From the NCBI GenBank assembly GCA_905480065.1, contig CAJQOV010000110.1, forward strand, positions 1 through 5,608: DNA of 5,608 nt, written 5' to 3'. This stretch comes from an uncultured Gammaproteobacteria bacterium. Lineage in GTDB: Bacteria > Pseudomonadota > Gammaproteobacteria > UBA9214. Positions within the stretch are counted from its first letter, which is position 1. Every line of letters begins with the position of its first letter. Shown piece after piece: positions 1 through 5,608 of this stretch. The translations under genes were made by a program, and so were the position numbers. Under the pieces are notes generated by a model, which worked only from the letters and a program-made list of their open reading frames with translations, made no database searches and was not told the origin of the DNA.

Positions 1-1316
1 GTTTCCGCCAGCGACAACCCTGCCGCCATTGCGTGCCCGCCGAATTTACGCACCAGGCCCGGGTTGCGGGTAGCCACCGCGTCAAGCGCATCGCGAATAT
101 GCAGGCCTGGCACGGAACGCGCGGAGCCCTTGAGTTCACCATCCGAACTGCGCGCAAAGGCAATCACCGGGCGATGCAAGCGTTCCTTGATGCGTGCCGC
201 CAGTATGCCAATCACACCCTGGTGCCAGTCCTGGTCAAACAGGCAGAGTCCGGTCGGCAGGCTTGCCTCGTCCAGCTGCAGATGGTCGATAATCTGCAAC
301 GCCTTAACCTGCATGTCTGCCTCGATCTCGCGCCGGTCACGGTTCATCAGGTCGAGTTGCGCGGCCATTCCGCGTGCCGCGGTTGCATCGTCCGTGAGCA
401 GACATTCGATGCCAAGCGACATATCATCCAGCCGTCCCGCCGCATTCAGGCGTGGCCCGACCGCAAACCCGAGATCACTGGCCACCACGCGCGCCGGGTT
501 GCGTCCGCCAACCTCGAGCAAGGCACGAATCCCAGGGACACAACGGCCGGCACGAATGCGCAGCAAACCCTGTTGTACGAGGATGCGGTTATTGCGGTCC
601 AGTGGCACCACATCGGCAACCGTGCCGAGCGCAACGAGGTCAAGCCACTGCGCCAGCCGGGGCGGCTCGATAGCCTGCGCAGCAAACCAGCCGGATTCAC
701 GCAGCCGTGCACGCAGCGCCAGCAACACGTAAAACGCGACCCCGACACCGGCCAGCGCCTTGCTGGGAAACGCATCCCCCGGCAGGTTGGGATTCACCAT
801 GACATCCGCCGCCGGGATGGTTGCGCCGGGCAGATGGTGATCTGTCACCAGCACGCGGATACCCGCCTGCCTGGCAGCCGCCACACCGGCCACACTGCTG
901 ACCCCGTTATCGACGGTCATGATCAGATCGGGCTGCAGTTGCTGCGCCACCGCGACAATCTCGGGCGTCAGCCCGTAGCCAAAATCAAAACGATTCGGCA
1001 CCAGGTATTGCACATCCTGCGCCCCCATGGCACGCAGTCCACGCAAACACAATGCGCAACTGGTTGCGCCGTCGGCATCGAAATCCCCGACCACCAGGAT
1101 ACGCTGCTGCCTGGCAATGGCCTCCTGCAACAGCCGCGCGGCGTCCGCAATGCCACCGAGCAGATCCGGTACAAGCAGCGCTTCGAGCGAATTATCCAGC
1201 TCCGCGGCACCGTTCAGCTGGCGCGCCGCATAAACACGGCGCAATACCGCGGGCAACTGTGCCGGAAATGTTTCCGGCGATTGGCGAAATTCACGCTGCA
1301 CGATGCGTCGGTTCAT
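1..1316 (-). CDS. recJ: Single-stranded-DNA-specific 5'-3' exonuclease RecJ, N-terminal 438 codons (3' end outside window)
   Basis: RecJ degrades single-stranded DNA 5' to 3' in recombination (RecF pathway), mismatch repair and base excision repair; it is a cytoplasmic DHH-superfamily nuclease that needs divalent metal. The frame is open from ATG 1316-1314 to the window edge. Visible motifs, by residue: motif I GDFDADGATS (77-86), motif II TVDNG with D136, motif III TDHHLPG with D159-H160-H161, motif IV GTVADVVPL with D235, and the DHHA1 motif GGHAMAAG (426-433). All expected metal ligands are present, so the visible part looks intact. E. coli RecJ is 577 aa, so roughly 140 C-terminal residues are missing only because the window ends. 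The ATG overlaps the upstream stop as TGATG, and a GAGGA (1329-1333) lies 12 nt ahead, suggesting coupled translation. Identification is near certain from motif order and overall similarity to the E. coli protein. Confidence 0.97.
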   Translation of the reverse strand, partial: MNRRIVQREFRQSPETFPAQLPAVLRRVYAARQLNGAAELDNSLEALLVPDLLGGIADAARLLQEAIARQQRILVVGDFDADGATSCALCLRGLRAMGAQDVQYLVPNRFDFGYGLTPEIVAVAQQLQPDLIMTVDNGVSSVAGVAAARQAGIRVLVTDHHLPGATIPAADVMVNPNLPGDAFPSKALAGVGVAFYVLLALRARLRESGWFAAQAIEPPRLAQWLDLVALGTVADVVPLDRNNRILVQQGLLRIRAGRCVPGIRALLEVGGRNPARVVASDLGFAVGPRLNAAGRLDDMSLGIECLLTDDATAARGMAAQLDLMNRDRREIEADMQVKALQIIDHLQLDEASLPTGLCLFDQDWHQGVIGILAARIKERLHRPVIAFARSSDGELKGSARSVPGLHIRDALDAVATRNPGLVRKFGGHAMAAGLSLAE

Positions 1317-2341
1317 CACGCCAGTATATCCTCGAATTGTCCCGGCACTTTCCAGAATGCATATTGCCGCCAGCGATCGCTGTAAAAGCGGTTACCATCG
1401 CAGCAATCCAGCGTGATCGAGGCCAGCTGCCCGCTGCGCAAGGCCGTCGCCGCCGGTCGCAGCCAGTGGTAATCCAGCTGCTCGAACTGCTCCAGCCAGC
1501 TTTCCACATCACTGTAGTGATGCGGCCATTCAAGTGCATCCAGCACCACCAGCGGGGCCGCACCTTGCTGCCAGCGGGCAAAACTTTCCGGCACCGGTGC
1601 ACAGCGAATACCGGCATGCCGGGCGAGACCCTGCGCCAGCGGGAGGTCGGCGCAAATCTCCGCAGCGGGCGCCTGCACGACATCCGGCAATTCACCATTA
1701 CCCCAGAACCACAGGCTGTTGATGGCCGGCTCGCCACGCTCTGCACGTGCCGCGTTGACCGGGTGGTCATGCAGCAACATCTGCAATTCATTCATGGTCG
1801 CATGCCAGCGAGCAGCATCAGCCCCGGCGGGGAGAAAAGGATCGATATCGACACCGGCTGCCTGTTGCGGTGCACAGGTGATTAACGCGGGACACTGTGG
1901 CAATGCCAGATACCAGCGTTGCGGATCGGGGGCACTCAGCTGCCAGCCCAGTGGTGCATTGAAAGCATTGATCGCGGCAACCAGCTGTGCTGCCTCGTCG
2001 GCACGCAGCGGCACGCCGTGGCTCTCGAACAGGCGCAGGCAACTCTGGTCGGCGCGCAGGTGTACCGGGTCGGCCCGCAACAGGTGGCGCGGCAGCGGGT
2101 CGTCGCAATCGGCCAGCCAGGTCAGTGCGGCAACCGGCAGCGCCGCTGCGGAGTCGATGCCGAATTCCCGGCATACCACGGCGTCCAGCCCCCGCACGGT
2201 CATGCGTTCATGCCGGCTGCGCGTCAGCAGCCGGTCCAGGGCAAGCGGGCGCTCCCGGAAATAGTCTGTGACCGGGCGATCGGACTGTGGGCCGGACAGG
2301 CCGGGAACCAGCAGGGTCAGGTGTCGGGGCGTGTCAGCCAC
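1316..2341 (-). CDS. RpfE-like conserved protein, also annotated as phosphoglycerate mutase-like; function unknown
   Basis: A 341-residue soluble protein with no signal peptide or membrane segment that I can see. It resembles a proteobacterial family annotated as regulatory protein RpfE or as 'phosphoglycerate mutase', named after rpfE next to recJ in the Xanthomonas rpf cluster; this is recalled, not searched. Conserved-looking stretches: HLTLLVPGLSGP (7-18), LRADPVHLRAD (88-98), MNELQMLLHDHPVN (183-196) and INSLWFWGNGELPD (207-220), plus a Trp/Tyr-rich C-terminus (289-331). The N-terminal LLVPGL followed by a DPVHL motif vaguely recalls the alkaline phosphatase/iPGM fold, but I cannot point to a full metal-binding set, so no enzyme activity is claimed. 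The start is GTG 2341-2339, the only start codon after an in-frame TGA at 2354-2356. It has no clear Shine-Dalgarno sequence, so initiation probably depends on ribosomes finishing thrC 7 nt upstream. The stop overlaps the recJ start by one base. Confidence 0.8.
   Translation of the reverse strand: MADTPRHLTLLVPGLSGPQSDRPVTDYFRERPLALDRLLTRSRHERMTVRGLDAVVCREFGIDSAAALPVAALTWLADCDDPLPRHLLRADPVHLRADQSCLRLFESHGVPLRADEAAQLVAAINAFNAPLGWQLSAPDPQRWYLALPQCPALITCAPQQAAGVDIDPFLPAGADAARWHATMNELQMLLHDHPVNAARAERGEPAINSLWFWGNGELPDVVQAPAAEICADLPLAQGLARHAGIRCAPVPESFARWQQGAAPLVVLDALEWPHHYSDVESWLEQFEQLDYHWLRPAATALRSGQLASITLDCCDGNRFYSDRWRQYAFWKVPGQFEDILA
1329..1333 (-). promoter_or_regulatory. Possible ribosome binding site of recJ (GAGGA)
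   Basis: GAGGA on the minus strand, within the final codons of the rpfE-like gene, sits 12 nt before the recJ ATG. The spacing is longer than ideal, so the TGATG stop-start overlap probably contributes to initiation as well. Confidence 0.5.
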
Positions 2342-2348
2342 ACCGGGT

Positions 2349-3479
2349 TCAGGTCATATTGTCGAGAATTGCCGTCTTCACCGCGCCAAGCTCGGCATCT
2401 ACCGTGAGCATGTCACCCTGGCATTGCCGGATAGCGGTATCCGGGTCTTTCAGACCATGACCGGTGAGCGTACATACCACCGAGCTGCCTTGCGGAATCT
2501 TGCCCGAGCGGATGTCACGCAGCGCGCCGGCCACCGAGGTGGCCGAAGCCGGCTCGCAGAAGATGCCTTCTTTTTCCGTGAGCAGTTTCTGTGCTGCGAG
2601 AATTTCCGCATCGGTACATTCATCGAACCATCCGGCGGATTCTTTTTGTACCGTCCAGGCATGCTCCCAGGACTGCGGATGCCCGATACGGATTGCGGTG
2701 GCAATCGTCTCCGGATGGTCCACCATGTGCCCGCGCAGGAAAGGGGCTGCACCTGCGGCCTGGTAACCCACCATGACCGGACGCTTGCCGGTTACCGCCG
2801 GGTGCGGATATTTGCACTGGCCGGCACAGAATGCACACGCCGCCGTCTGTTGCCCCGCATACTCGCTGTAGCCGATCCAGTGTGCCGTGATATTGCCGGC
2901 GTTGCCTACCGGCAGGCAGTGAAAGTCCGGGGCACGGCCCAGTGCATCGACAATTTCGAATGCTGCGGTCTTCTGGCCCTGCAGCCGGTACGGATTGATG
3001 GAATTGACGATAGTGACCGGCGTCTGTTCGGCGACCTCCTTTACCAGCGCCATACCGGCGTCGAAATTGCCGCGAATCTGGATCACCACGGCACCGTGGA
3101 TCATGGCCTGCGCCAGTTTGCCCAGCGCGATCTTGCCCTCCGGGATCAGCACAAAGGCGGTGATCCCGGCGCGCGCGGCGTAGGCCGCGGCGGCGGCGGA
3201 GGTATTGCCGGTAGACGCGCAGATGATCGCGCGACTGCCCTCTGCCACCGCCTGGGTCACTGCCATGGTCATGCCCCGGTCCTTGAACGAGCCGGTCGGG
3301 TTGAGGCCTTCGTATTTGATATACAACTCTACATCCTTGCCGAGCGTCGCCGGAATATTCTCCAGCCGGATCAGCGGGGTGTTGCCCTCCCCGAGACTGA
3401 TCAGGCGGGTGCTGGCGGATACCGGCATGCGTGCACGGTATTTCTCGATGAGACCGGTGTAGCGTTTCGATTCTGGCAT
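2349..3479 (-). CDS. thrC: Threonine synthase, short type, with a Cys-rich insertion
   Basis: Threonine synthase is a pyridoxal-phosphate (PLP) enzyme converting O-phospho-L-homoserine and water to threonine and phosphate, the last step of the threonine branch. The product is 376 aa, shorter than E. coli ThrC (428 aa) and closer to the short bacterial/archaeal type. Seen by residue: LGEGNTPL (29-36), GSFKDRGM with the presumed Schiff-base lysine K66 (63-70), ASTGNTSAAAAAYAARAG (88-105), the PLP phosphate loop VGNAGNIT (191-198), GYQAAGAAPFLRG (238-250) and the C-terminal CTLTGHGLKDPD (336-347). About residues 205-233 form an apparent insertion carrying C215, C218, C222 and H226. I chose ATG 3477-3479 because AGAAAGGT lies 8 nt upstream and the family's N-terminus begins here; the frame stays open to 3563 only through spacer repeat. 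hom lies upstream and the rpfE-like gene 7 nt downstream. Confidence 0.95.
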   Translation of the reverse strand: MPESKRYTGLIEKYRARMPVSASTRLISLGEGNTPLIRLENIPATLGKDVELYIKYEGLNPTGSFKDRGMTMAVTQAVAEGSRAIICASTGNTSAAAAAYAARAGITAFVLIPEGKIALGKLAQAMIHGAVVIQIRGNFDAGMALVKEVAEQTPVTIVNSINPYRLQGQKTAAFEIVDALGRAPDFHCLPVGNAGNITAHWIGYSEYAGQQTAACAFCAGQCKYPHPAVTGKRPVMVGYQAAGAAPFLRGHMVDHPETIATAIRIGHPQSWEHAWTVQKESAGWFDECTDAEILAAQKLLTEKEGIFCEPASATSVAGALRDIRSGKIPQGSSVVCTLTGHGLKDPDTAIRQCQGDMLTVDAELGAVKTAILDNMT

Positions 3480-3486
3480 GTTATTT

Positions 3487-3494
3487 ACCTTTCT
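3487..3494 (-). promoter_or_regulatory. Ribosome binding site of thrC (AGAAAGGT)
   Basis: On the minus strand AGAAAGGT precedes ATG 3479 with the AAAGG core 8 nt away. It decides the start at 3479 over the in-frame upstream extension to 3563, which is made of repeat sequence. It lies a few bases downstream, in transcript direction, of the CGCNAAGR repeat module. Confidence 0.8.
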
Positions 3495-3505
3495 GAATTG
3501 TCTCG

Positions 3506-3529
3506 CGCAAAGACGCCAAGGCGCGAAGA
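3506..3529. repeat. Three tandem CGCNAAGR octamers in the thrC leader
   Basis: On the plus strand this stretch reads CGCAAAGA, CGCCAAGG, CGCGAAGA: three units of eight bases that differ only at positions 4 and 8. It lies about 12 bases upstream of the thrC ribosome binding site. TCGCGC at 3503-3508 and GCGCGA at 3521-3526 could pair as a 6-bp stem, but no U-tract follows in the transcript direction, so it is not a normal terminator. From general familiarity, similar CGCAAAGACGC strings recur between genes in many environmental bacterial genomes, often beside CACAGAG-type repeats as here. Confidence 0.8.
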
Positions 3530-3542
3530 AAACACAATCATA

Positions 3543-3570
3543 GCCACAGAGGGCACAGAGCACACAGAGA
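3543..3570 (+). repeat. 28-bp repeat arm, left copy (CACAGAG x3)
   Basis: This 28-bp unit is a perfect inverted match to 3674-3701. It contains CACAGAG at 3545, 3554 and 3563, giving a 9-bp period with two variable bases between cores. The period of three codons produces spurious Leu-Cys-rich peptides in the minus frames, including the apparent upstream extension of thrC. Outside the 28 bases the two copies diverge on both sides. Confidence 0.95.
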
Positions 3571-3664
3571 TATACAAGCGGTACTGTACTGCTTCAATTG
3601 GAAGCAGCGCTGTTGAGACAGTCAGGGGCATTTGTCACTGGCCAGCCGGGTTTCCGTTTCATGA

Positions 3665-3710
3665 ACTTGATTTTCTCTGTGTGCTCTGTGCCCTCTGTGG
3701 CAAATCAAGT
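3665..3710. repeat. 9-bp inverted repeat ACTTGATTT/AAATCAAGT flanking the right arm
   Basis: ACTTGATTT at 3665-3673 and AAATCAAGT at 3702-3710 are perfect complements, and everything between them is exactly the 28-bp arm. The stem is AT-rich with a 28-nt loop and lies directly after hom in transcript direction. It lacks a GC stem and U-tract, so it is weak as a terminator. It could be the footprint of insertion of the 28-bp unit into a pre-existing palindrome, or simply a repeat boundary. Confidence 0.75.
3674..3701 (-). repeat. 28-bp repeat arm, right copy, inverted (CTCTGTG x3)
   Basis: Exact reverse complement of 3543-3570, with CTCTGTG at 3675, 3684 and 3693. It begins 13 bp beyond the hom stop codon (3715-3717). 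It is bracketed flush on both sides by the 9-bp inverted repeat described at 3665-3710. In the operon mRNA this copy would be transcribed before the left copy and could pair with it across 103 nt. Confidence 0.95.
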
Positions 3711-3714
3711 AATG

Positions 3715-5031
3715 TCAGGTAACGCTCAGGTGCTCGAGGCGGATGCGCGTTACCGCACCGAAGATGCTGTCCAGCGCCTCGATTTTCGCGATTGCCGCAT
3801 TCATCTGGCGCTCCTGCACCACGTGGGTGAGCAGGATGATGGATGCCTTGTCCGCGTCCGGTGCCGGTTCTTTCTGCAGGATCGCCTCGATGCTGATGCC
3901 GGCATCGCCGATGATACGTGTCACGTCAGCCATGACACCCGGCTTGTCGGCCACCTGCATGCGCAGGTAATAGGCGGTGTATACCTCCTCCATGGCGAGG
4001 ATCGGGATATCGGAAATCGAGCCCGGCTGGAACGCCAGGTGCGGCACGCGGTTCTGCGGATCGCTGGTCAGCGTGCGTGCCACGTCGATGATATCCGCAA
4101 CGACCGCCGAGGCAGTCGGCTCGGCACCGGCACCGGCACCGTAATACAGGGTCGGCCCGACGGCGTCGGCATTCACCAGCACGGCATTCATTACGCCATC
4201 GACGTTGGCGATCAGGCGCCGCTCCGGGATCAGCGTCGGGTGCACGCGCATCTCGATGCCCTGGTCGGTGCGCCGGGTAAAGCCAAGATGCTTGATGCGA
4301 TAGCCGAACTCCCCGGCATAATTGACATCCTCGCGGCTGATCTTGCTGATGCCCTCGGTATAGACCTTGTCGAATTGCAGCGGGATGCCGAAGGCAATCG
4401 AGGCCAGTATGGTCAGCTTGTGGGCGGCATCGATACCCTCCACGTCAAAGGTCGGATCGGCCTCGGCATAGCCCAGCTCCTGCGCCTCCTTCAGCACATC
4501 GGAAAAGTCGCGACCCTTGTCGCGCATCTCGGTCAGGATGAAGTTGCCGGTGCCGTTGATAATCCCGGCCAGCCACTGGATCTGGTTGGCGGAAAGGCCC
4601 TCGCGGATCGCCTTGATAATCGGGATGCCACCGGCCACGGCCGCCTCGAAGGCCACCATCACCCCTTTTTTCTGCGCCGCAGCGAAAATCTCGTTGCCAT
4701 GTTTGGCAATCAGCGCCTTGTTCGCGGTCACCACGTGCTTGCCATTGGCAATGGCCTTCAGCACCAGTTCGCGTGCCGGCTCAAAGCCGCCGATCAGTTC
4801 CACCACGATGTCGATGTCGGGATTGTCCACAACCGCAAATGCGTCATCGCAAACCTGGATGGCATCCAGTCCCGGCAGGCGCGCGGCATCGTACTCGCGG
4901 GCAGCGGCATGGGTAATGCGAATACCGCGACCGGCACGCCGCGTGATTTCCTCGTTATTACGGTTGAGTACGTTGAAGGTACCCCCTCCCACTGTGCCAA
5001 GACCCAGCAGGCCAACATGGACCGGTTTCAC
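3715..5031 (-). CDS. hom: Homoserine dehydrogenase, monofunctional, with C-terminal ACT domain
   Basis: Catalyses NAD(P)H-dependent reduction of aspartate-4-semialdehyde to homoserine, the branch-point step toward threonine and methionine. The 438-aa length is typical of single-function bacterial Hom; no aspartokinase is fused. By residue: dinucleotide-binding GLGTVGGG (10-17), VTANKALIA with K105 (101-109), the core EAAVAGGIPIIKAIREGL (129-146) and GIINGTGNFILTEM (156-169), then GYAEADPTFDVEGIDAAHK (187-205), where E190, D201 and K205 match in spacing the catalytic-site E208, D219 and K223 of the yeast enzyme. An ACT domain follows (about 354-430, YLRMQVADKPGVMADVTRII), the usual site of threonine feedback, so inhibition by threonine is likely by family. 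The start is GTG 5031-5029 with GGAGGG 6 nt upstream, and the gene begins 3 nt after the alaC stop. It ends at the repeat-bearing spacer before thrC. Confidence 0.97.
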   Translation of the reverse strand: MKPVHVGLLGLGTVGGGTFNVLNRNNEEITRRAGRGIRITHAAAREYDAARLPGLDAIQVCDDAFAVVDNPDIDIVVELIGGFEPARELVLKAIANGKHVVTANKALIAKHGNEIFAAAQKKGVMVAFEAAVAGGIPIIKAIREGLSANQIQWLAGIINGTGNFILTEMRDKGRDFSDVLKEAQELGYAEADPTFDVEGIDAAHKLTILASIAFGIPLQFDKVYTEGISKISREDVNYAGEFGYRIKHLGFTRRTDQGIEMRVHPTLIPERRLIANVDGVMNAVLVNADAVGPTLYYGAGAGAEPTASAVVADIIDVARTLTSDPQNRVPHLAFQPGSISDIPILAMEEVYTAYYLRMQVADKPGVMADVTRIIGDAGISIEAILQKEPAPDADKASIILLTHVVQERQMNAAIAKIEALDSIFGAVTRIRLEHLSVT

Positions 5032-5034
5032 TGA

Positions 5035-5607
5035 TTACCCTCCAGAAGCTTGCGCGGCCTGCTCGAGGTCGCGGCGGAACATATCCTTGATACAGCGTAT
5101 CGCCTGGCGTGTACGATGCAGATTTTCGATCAGGCCAAAACGCACGTACTCGTCGCCATATTCTCCAAAGCCGATACCGGGCGACACTGCAACCCTGGCA
5201 TCGCTCAACAGCTTCTTGGAAAATTCCAGCGAGCCCATGGCGCGGTACTGTTCCGGGATGCGCGCCCACACGAACATGGTCGCCCGGGGTCGCTCTACCG
5301 GCCAGCCCAGCGCATTCAGGCCATCGCACAGCACATCGCGCCGTTCCTGGTACATGTCGCTGATCTCGCGCACACAATCCTGCGGCCCTTCCAGAGCCGT
5401 AATCGCGGCGACCTGGATGGGCGTAAACATGCCGTAGTCGAGATAGGACTTCATGCGTGCCAGCGCAGCCACCAGGGTTGCGTTGCCGCACATGAAGCCA
5501 ACGCGCCAGCCCGGCATATTGTAGCTCTTGGACAGCGAGAAAAATTCCACCGCCACGTCCATGGCGCCCTCCACCTGCAGGATGGAGGGGGCAACGTAGC
5601 CGTCGAA
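5035..5607 (-). CDS. alaC: AlaC-type PLP aminotransferase, C-terminal 190 residues (5' end outside window)
   Basis: A class I/II fold-type I PLP aminotransferase. In E. coli AlaC (YfdZ) is a main glutamate-pyruvate transaminase making alanine. The fragment is open from the right edge (first full codon 5607-5605) to TAA at 5035-5037. Counting from that codon: FDGYVAPSIL (1-10), SLSKSYNMPGWRVGF (24-38) with presumed PLP lysine K27 and R35, KSYLDYGMFTPIQVAAI (53-69), IPEQYRAMGSLEF (117-129), VSPGIGFGEYGDEYVRF (141-157) with R156 as the expected carboxylate-binding arginine. These track E. coli AlaC (about 412 aa) almost block by block, so about half the protein is here. Related transaminases of this clade act on LL-diaminopimelate or other amino acids, so the substrate is inferred from similarity. 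The stop lies 3 nt before hom and the end of the gene contains the hom ribosome binding site, arguing for one transcript. Confidence 0.92.
   Translation of the reverse strand, partial: FDGYVAPSILQVEGAMDVAVEFFSLSKSYNMPGWRVGFMCGNATLVAALARMKSYLDYGMFTPIQVAAITALEGPQDCVREISDMYQERRDVLCDGLNALGWPVERPRATMFVWARIPEQYRAMGSLEFSKKLLSDARVAVSPGIGFGEYGDEYVRFGLIENLHRTRQAIRCIKDMFRRDLEQAAQASGG
5038..5043 (-). promoter_or_regulatory. Ribosome binding site of hom (GGAGGG)
   Basis: Read on the minus strand, GGAGGG lies inside the last two sense codons of the aminotransferase gene, followed by TAATCA and then the GTG start of hom. The 6-nt spacing and near-consensus sequence support GTG 5031 as the true start despite the non-ATG codon. 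Placing the site before the upstream stop favours translational coupling. Confidence 0.85.
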
Positions 5608-5608
5608 A

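Larger units (their letters stand above)
3480..3714. other. Repeat-bearing hom-thrC intergenic spacer (235 bp)
   Basis: The only sizeable gap in an otherwise tightly packed gene string. It holds, left to right, the thrC ribosome binding site, the CGCNAAGR module, the left 28-bp arm, a 103-bp interior and the right arm with its 9-bp flanks. The interior has a small hairpin, CTGCTTC (3589-3595) with GAAGCAG (3601-3607) around a 5-nt loop. I see no convincing gene, tRNA, rho-independent terminator or strong sigma-70 promoter. AATCA occurs just outside both arms (3536-3540, 3703-3707) but not flush with them. Confidence 0.8.

Noticed and set aside
33..1385. Plus-strand open frame of 450 codons opposite recJ
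   Set aside because: It lies antisense to a recJ frame with every expected motif, is rich in Arg/His/Gln, and shows no family resemblance; a codon-bias shadow.
1546..1553. Chi-like octamer GCTGGTGG on the minus strand near recJ
   Set aside because: A single occurrence inside a coding region is close to chance expectation, and Chi sequences differ among bacteria.
3543..3701. Two 28-bp identical repeats as a minimal CRISPR
   Set aside because: The copies are inverted rather than direct, are internally tandem (9-bp period), are 103 bp apart, and no cas gene is present.
3665..3714. Rho-independent terminator after hom
   Set aside because: The 9-bp stem is AT-rich with a 28-nt loop, and no U-tract follows in the minus-strand transcript.
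2268..3722. Plus-strand open frame of 484 codons opposite thrC and the spacer
   Set aside because: Antisense to a well-supported thrC, runs through intergenic repeats, and has no recognisable domain.
4122..4140. Short CGGCAC tandem repeat inside hom
   Set aside because: It encodes the Gly-Ala run (YYGAGAGAE) expected at that point in homoserine dehydrogenases, so the protein explains it.
3598..5034. Plus-strand open frame of 478 codons opposite the whole of hom
   Set aside because: Its length mirrors hom because reverse-strand stops are rare at this codon usage; no motif or plausible ribosome binding site supports it.

Overview
The window looks like a piece of a gammaproteobacterial chromosome of moderately high GC. 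This is inferred from protein similarity recalled from memory: the RecJ and AlaC-like products track the Escherichia coli proteins closely along their length. The pairing of an RpfE-like gene with recJ also recalls the rpf region of xanthomonads. No species can be named from the sequence alone.

All genes lie on the minus strand, so transcription runs from high to low coordinates. In that order they are: the C-terminal half of an AlaC-type aminotransferase (5035-5607, entering from the right edge); hom, an ACT-containing homoserine dehydrogenase (3715-5031); a 235-bp repeat-bearing spacer (3480-3714); thrC, a short-type threonine synthase (2349-3479); an RpfE-like protein of unknown biochemistry (1316-2341); and the first 438 codons of recJ (1-1316, leaving through the left edge). 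Junctions are tight apart from the spacer: 3 nt between alaC and hom, 7 nt between thrC and the rpfE-like gene, and a 1-nt TGATG overlap between the rpfE-like gene and recJ. A single operon is the simplest reading.

hom and thrC supply two steps of threonine synthesis from aspartate: semialdehyde to homoserine, then phosphohomoserine to threonine. Homoserine kinase and aspartokinase are not in this window. AlaC makes alanine from pyruvate with glutamate as amino donor. RecJ is a DNA-repair 5'-3' single-strand exonuclease whose placement here probably reflects shared transcription rather than a shared pathway.

The coding content is ordinary and no new multi-gene system is visible. The main unexplained structure is the hom-thrC spacer. 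It holds two perfect 28-bp arms in inverted orientation (each three CACAGAG units at 9-bp spacing), three CGCNAAGR octamers just upstream of thrC, and a 9-bp inverted repeat that brackets one arm exactly. The second point of interest is a Cys/His cluster (C-X2-C-X3-C-X3-H) in what looks like an insertion in ThrC.
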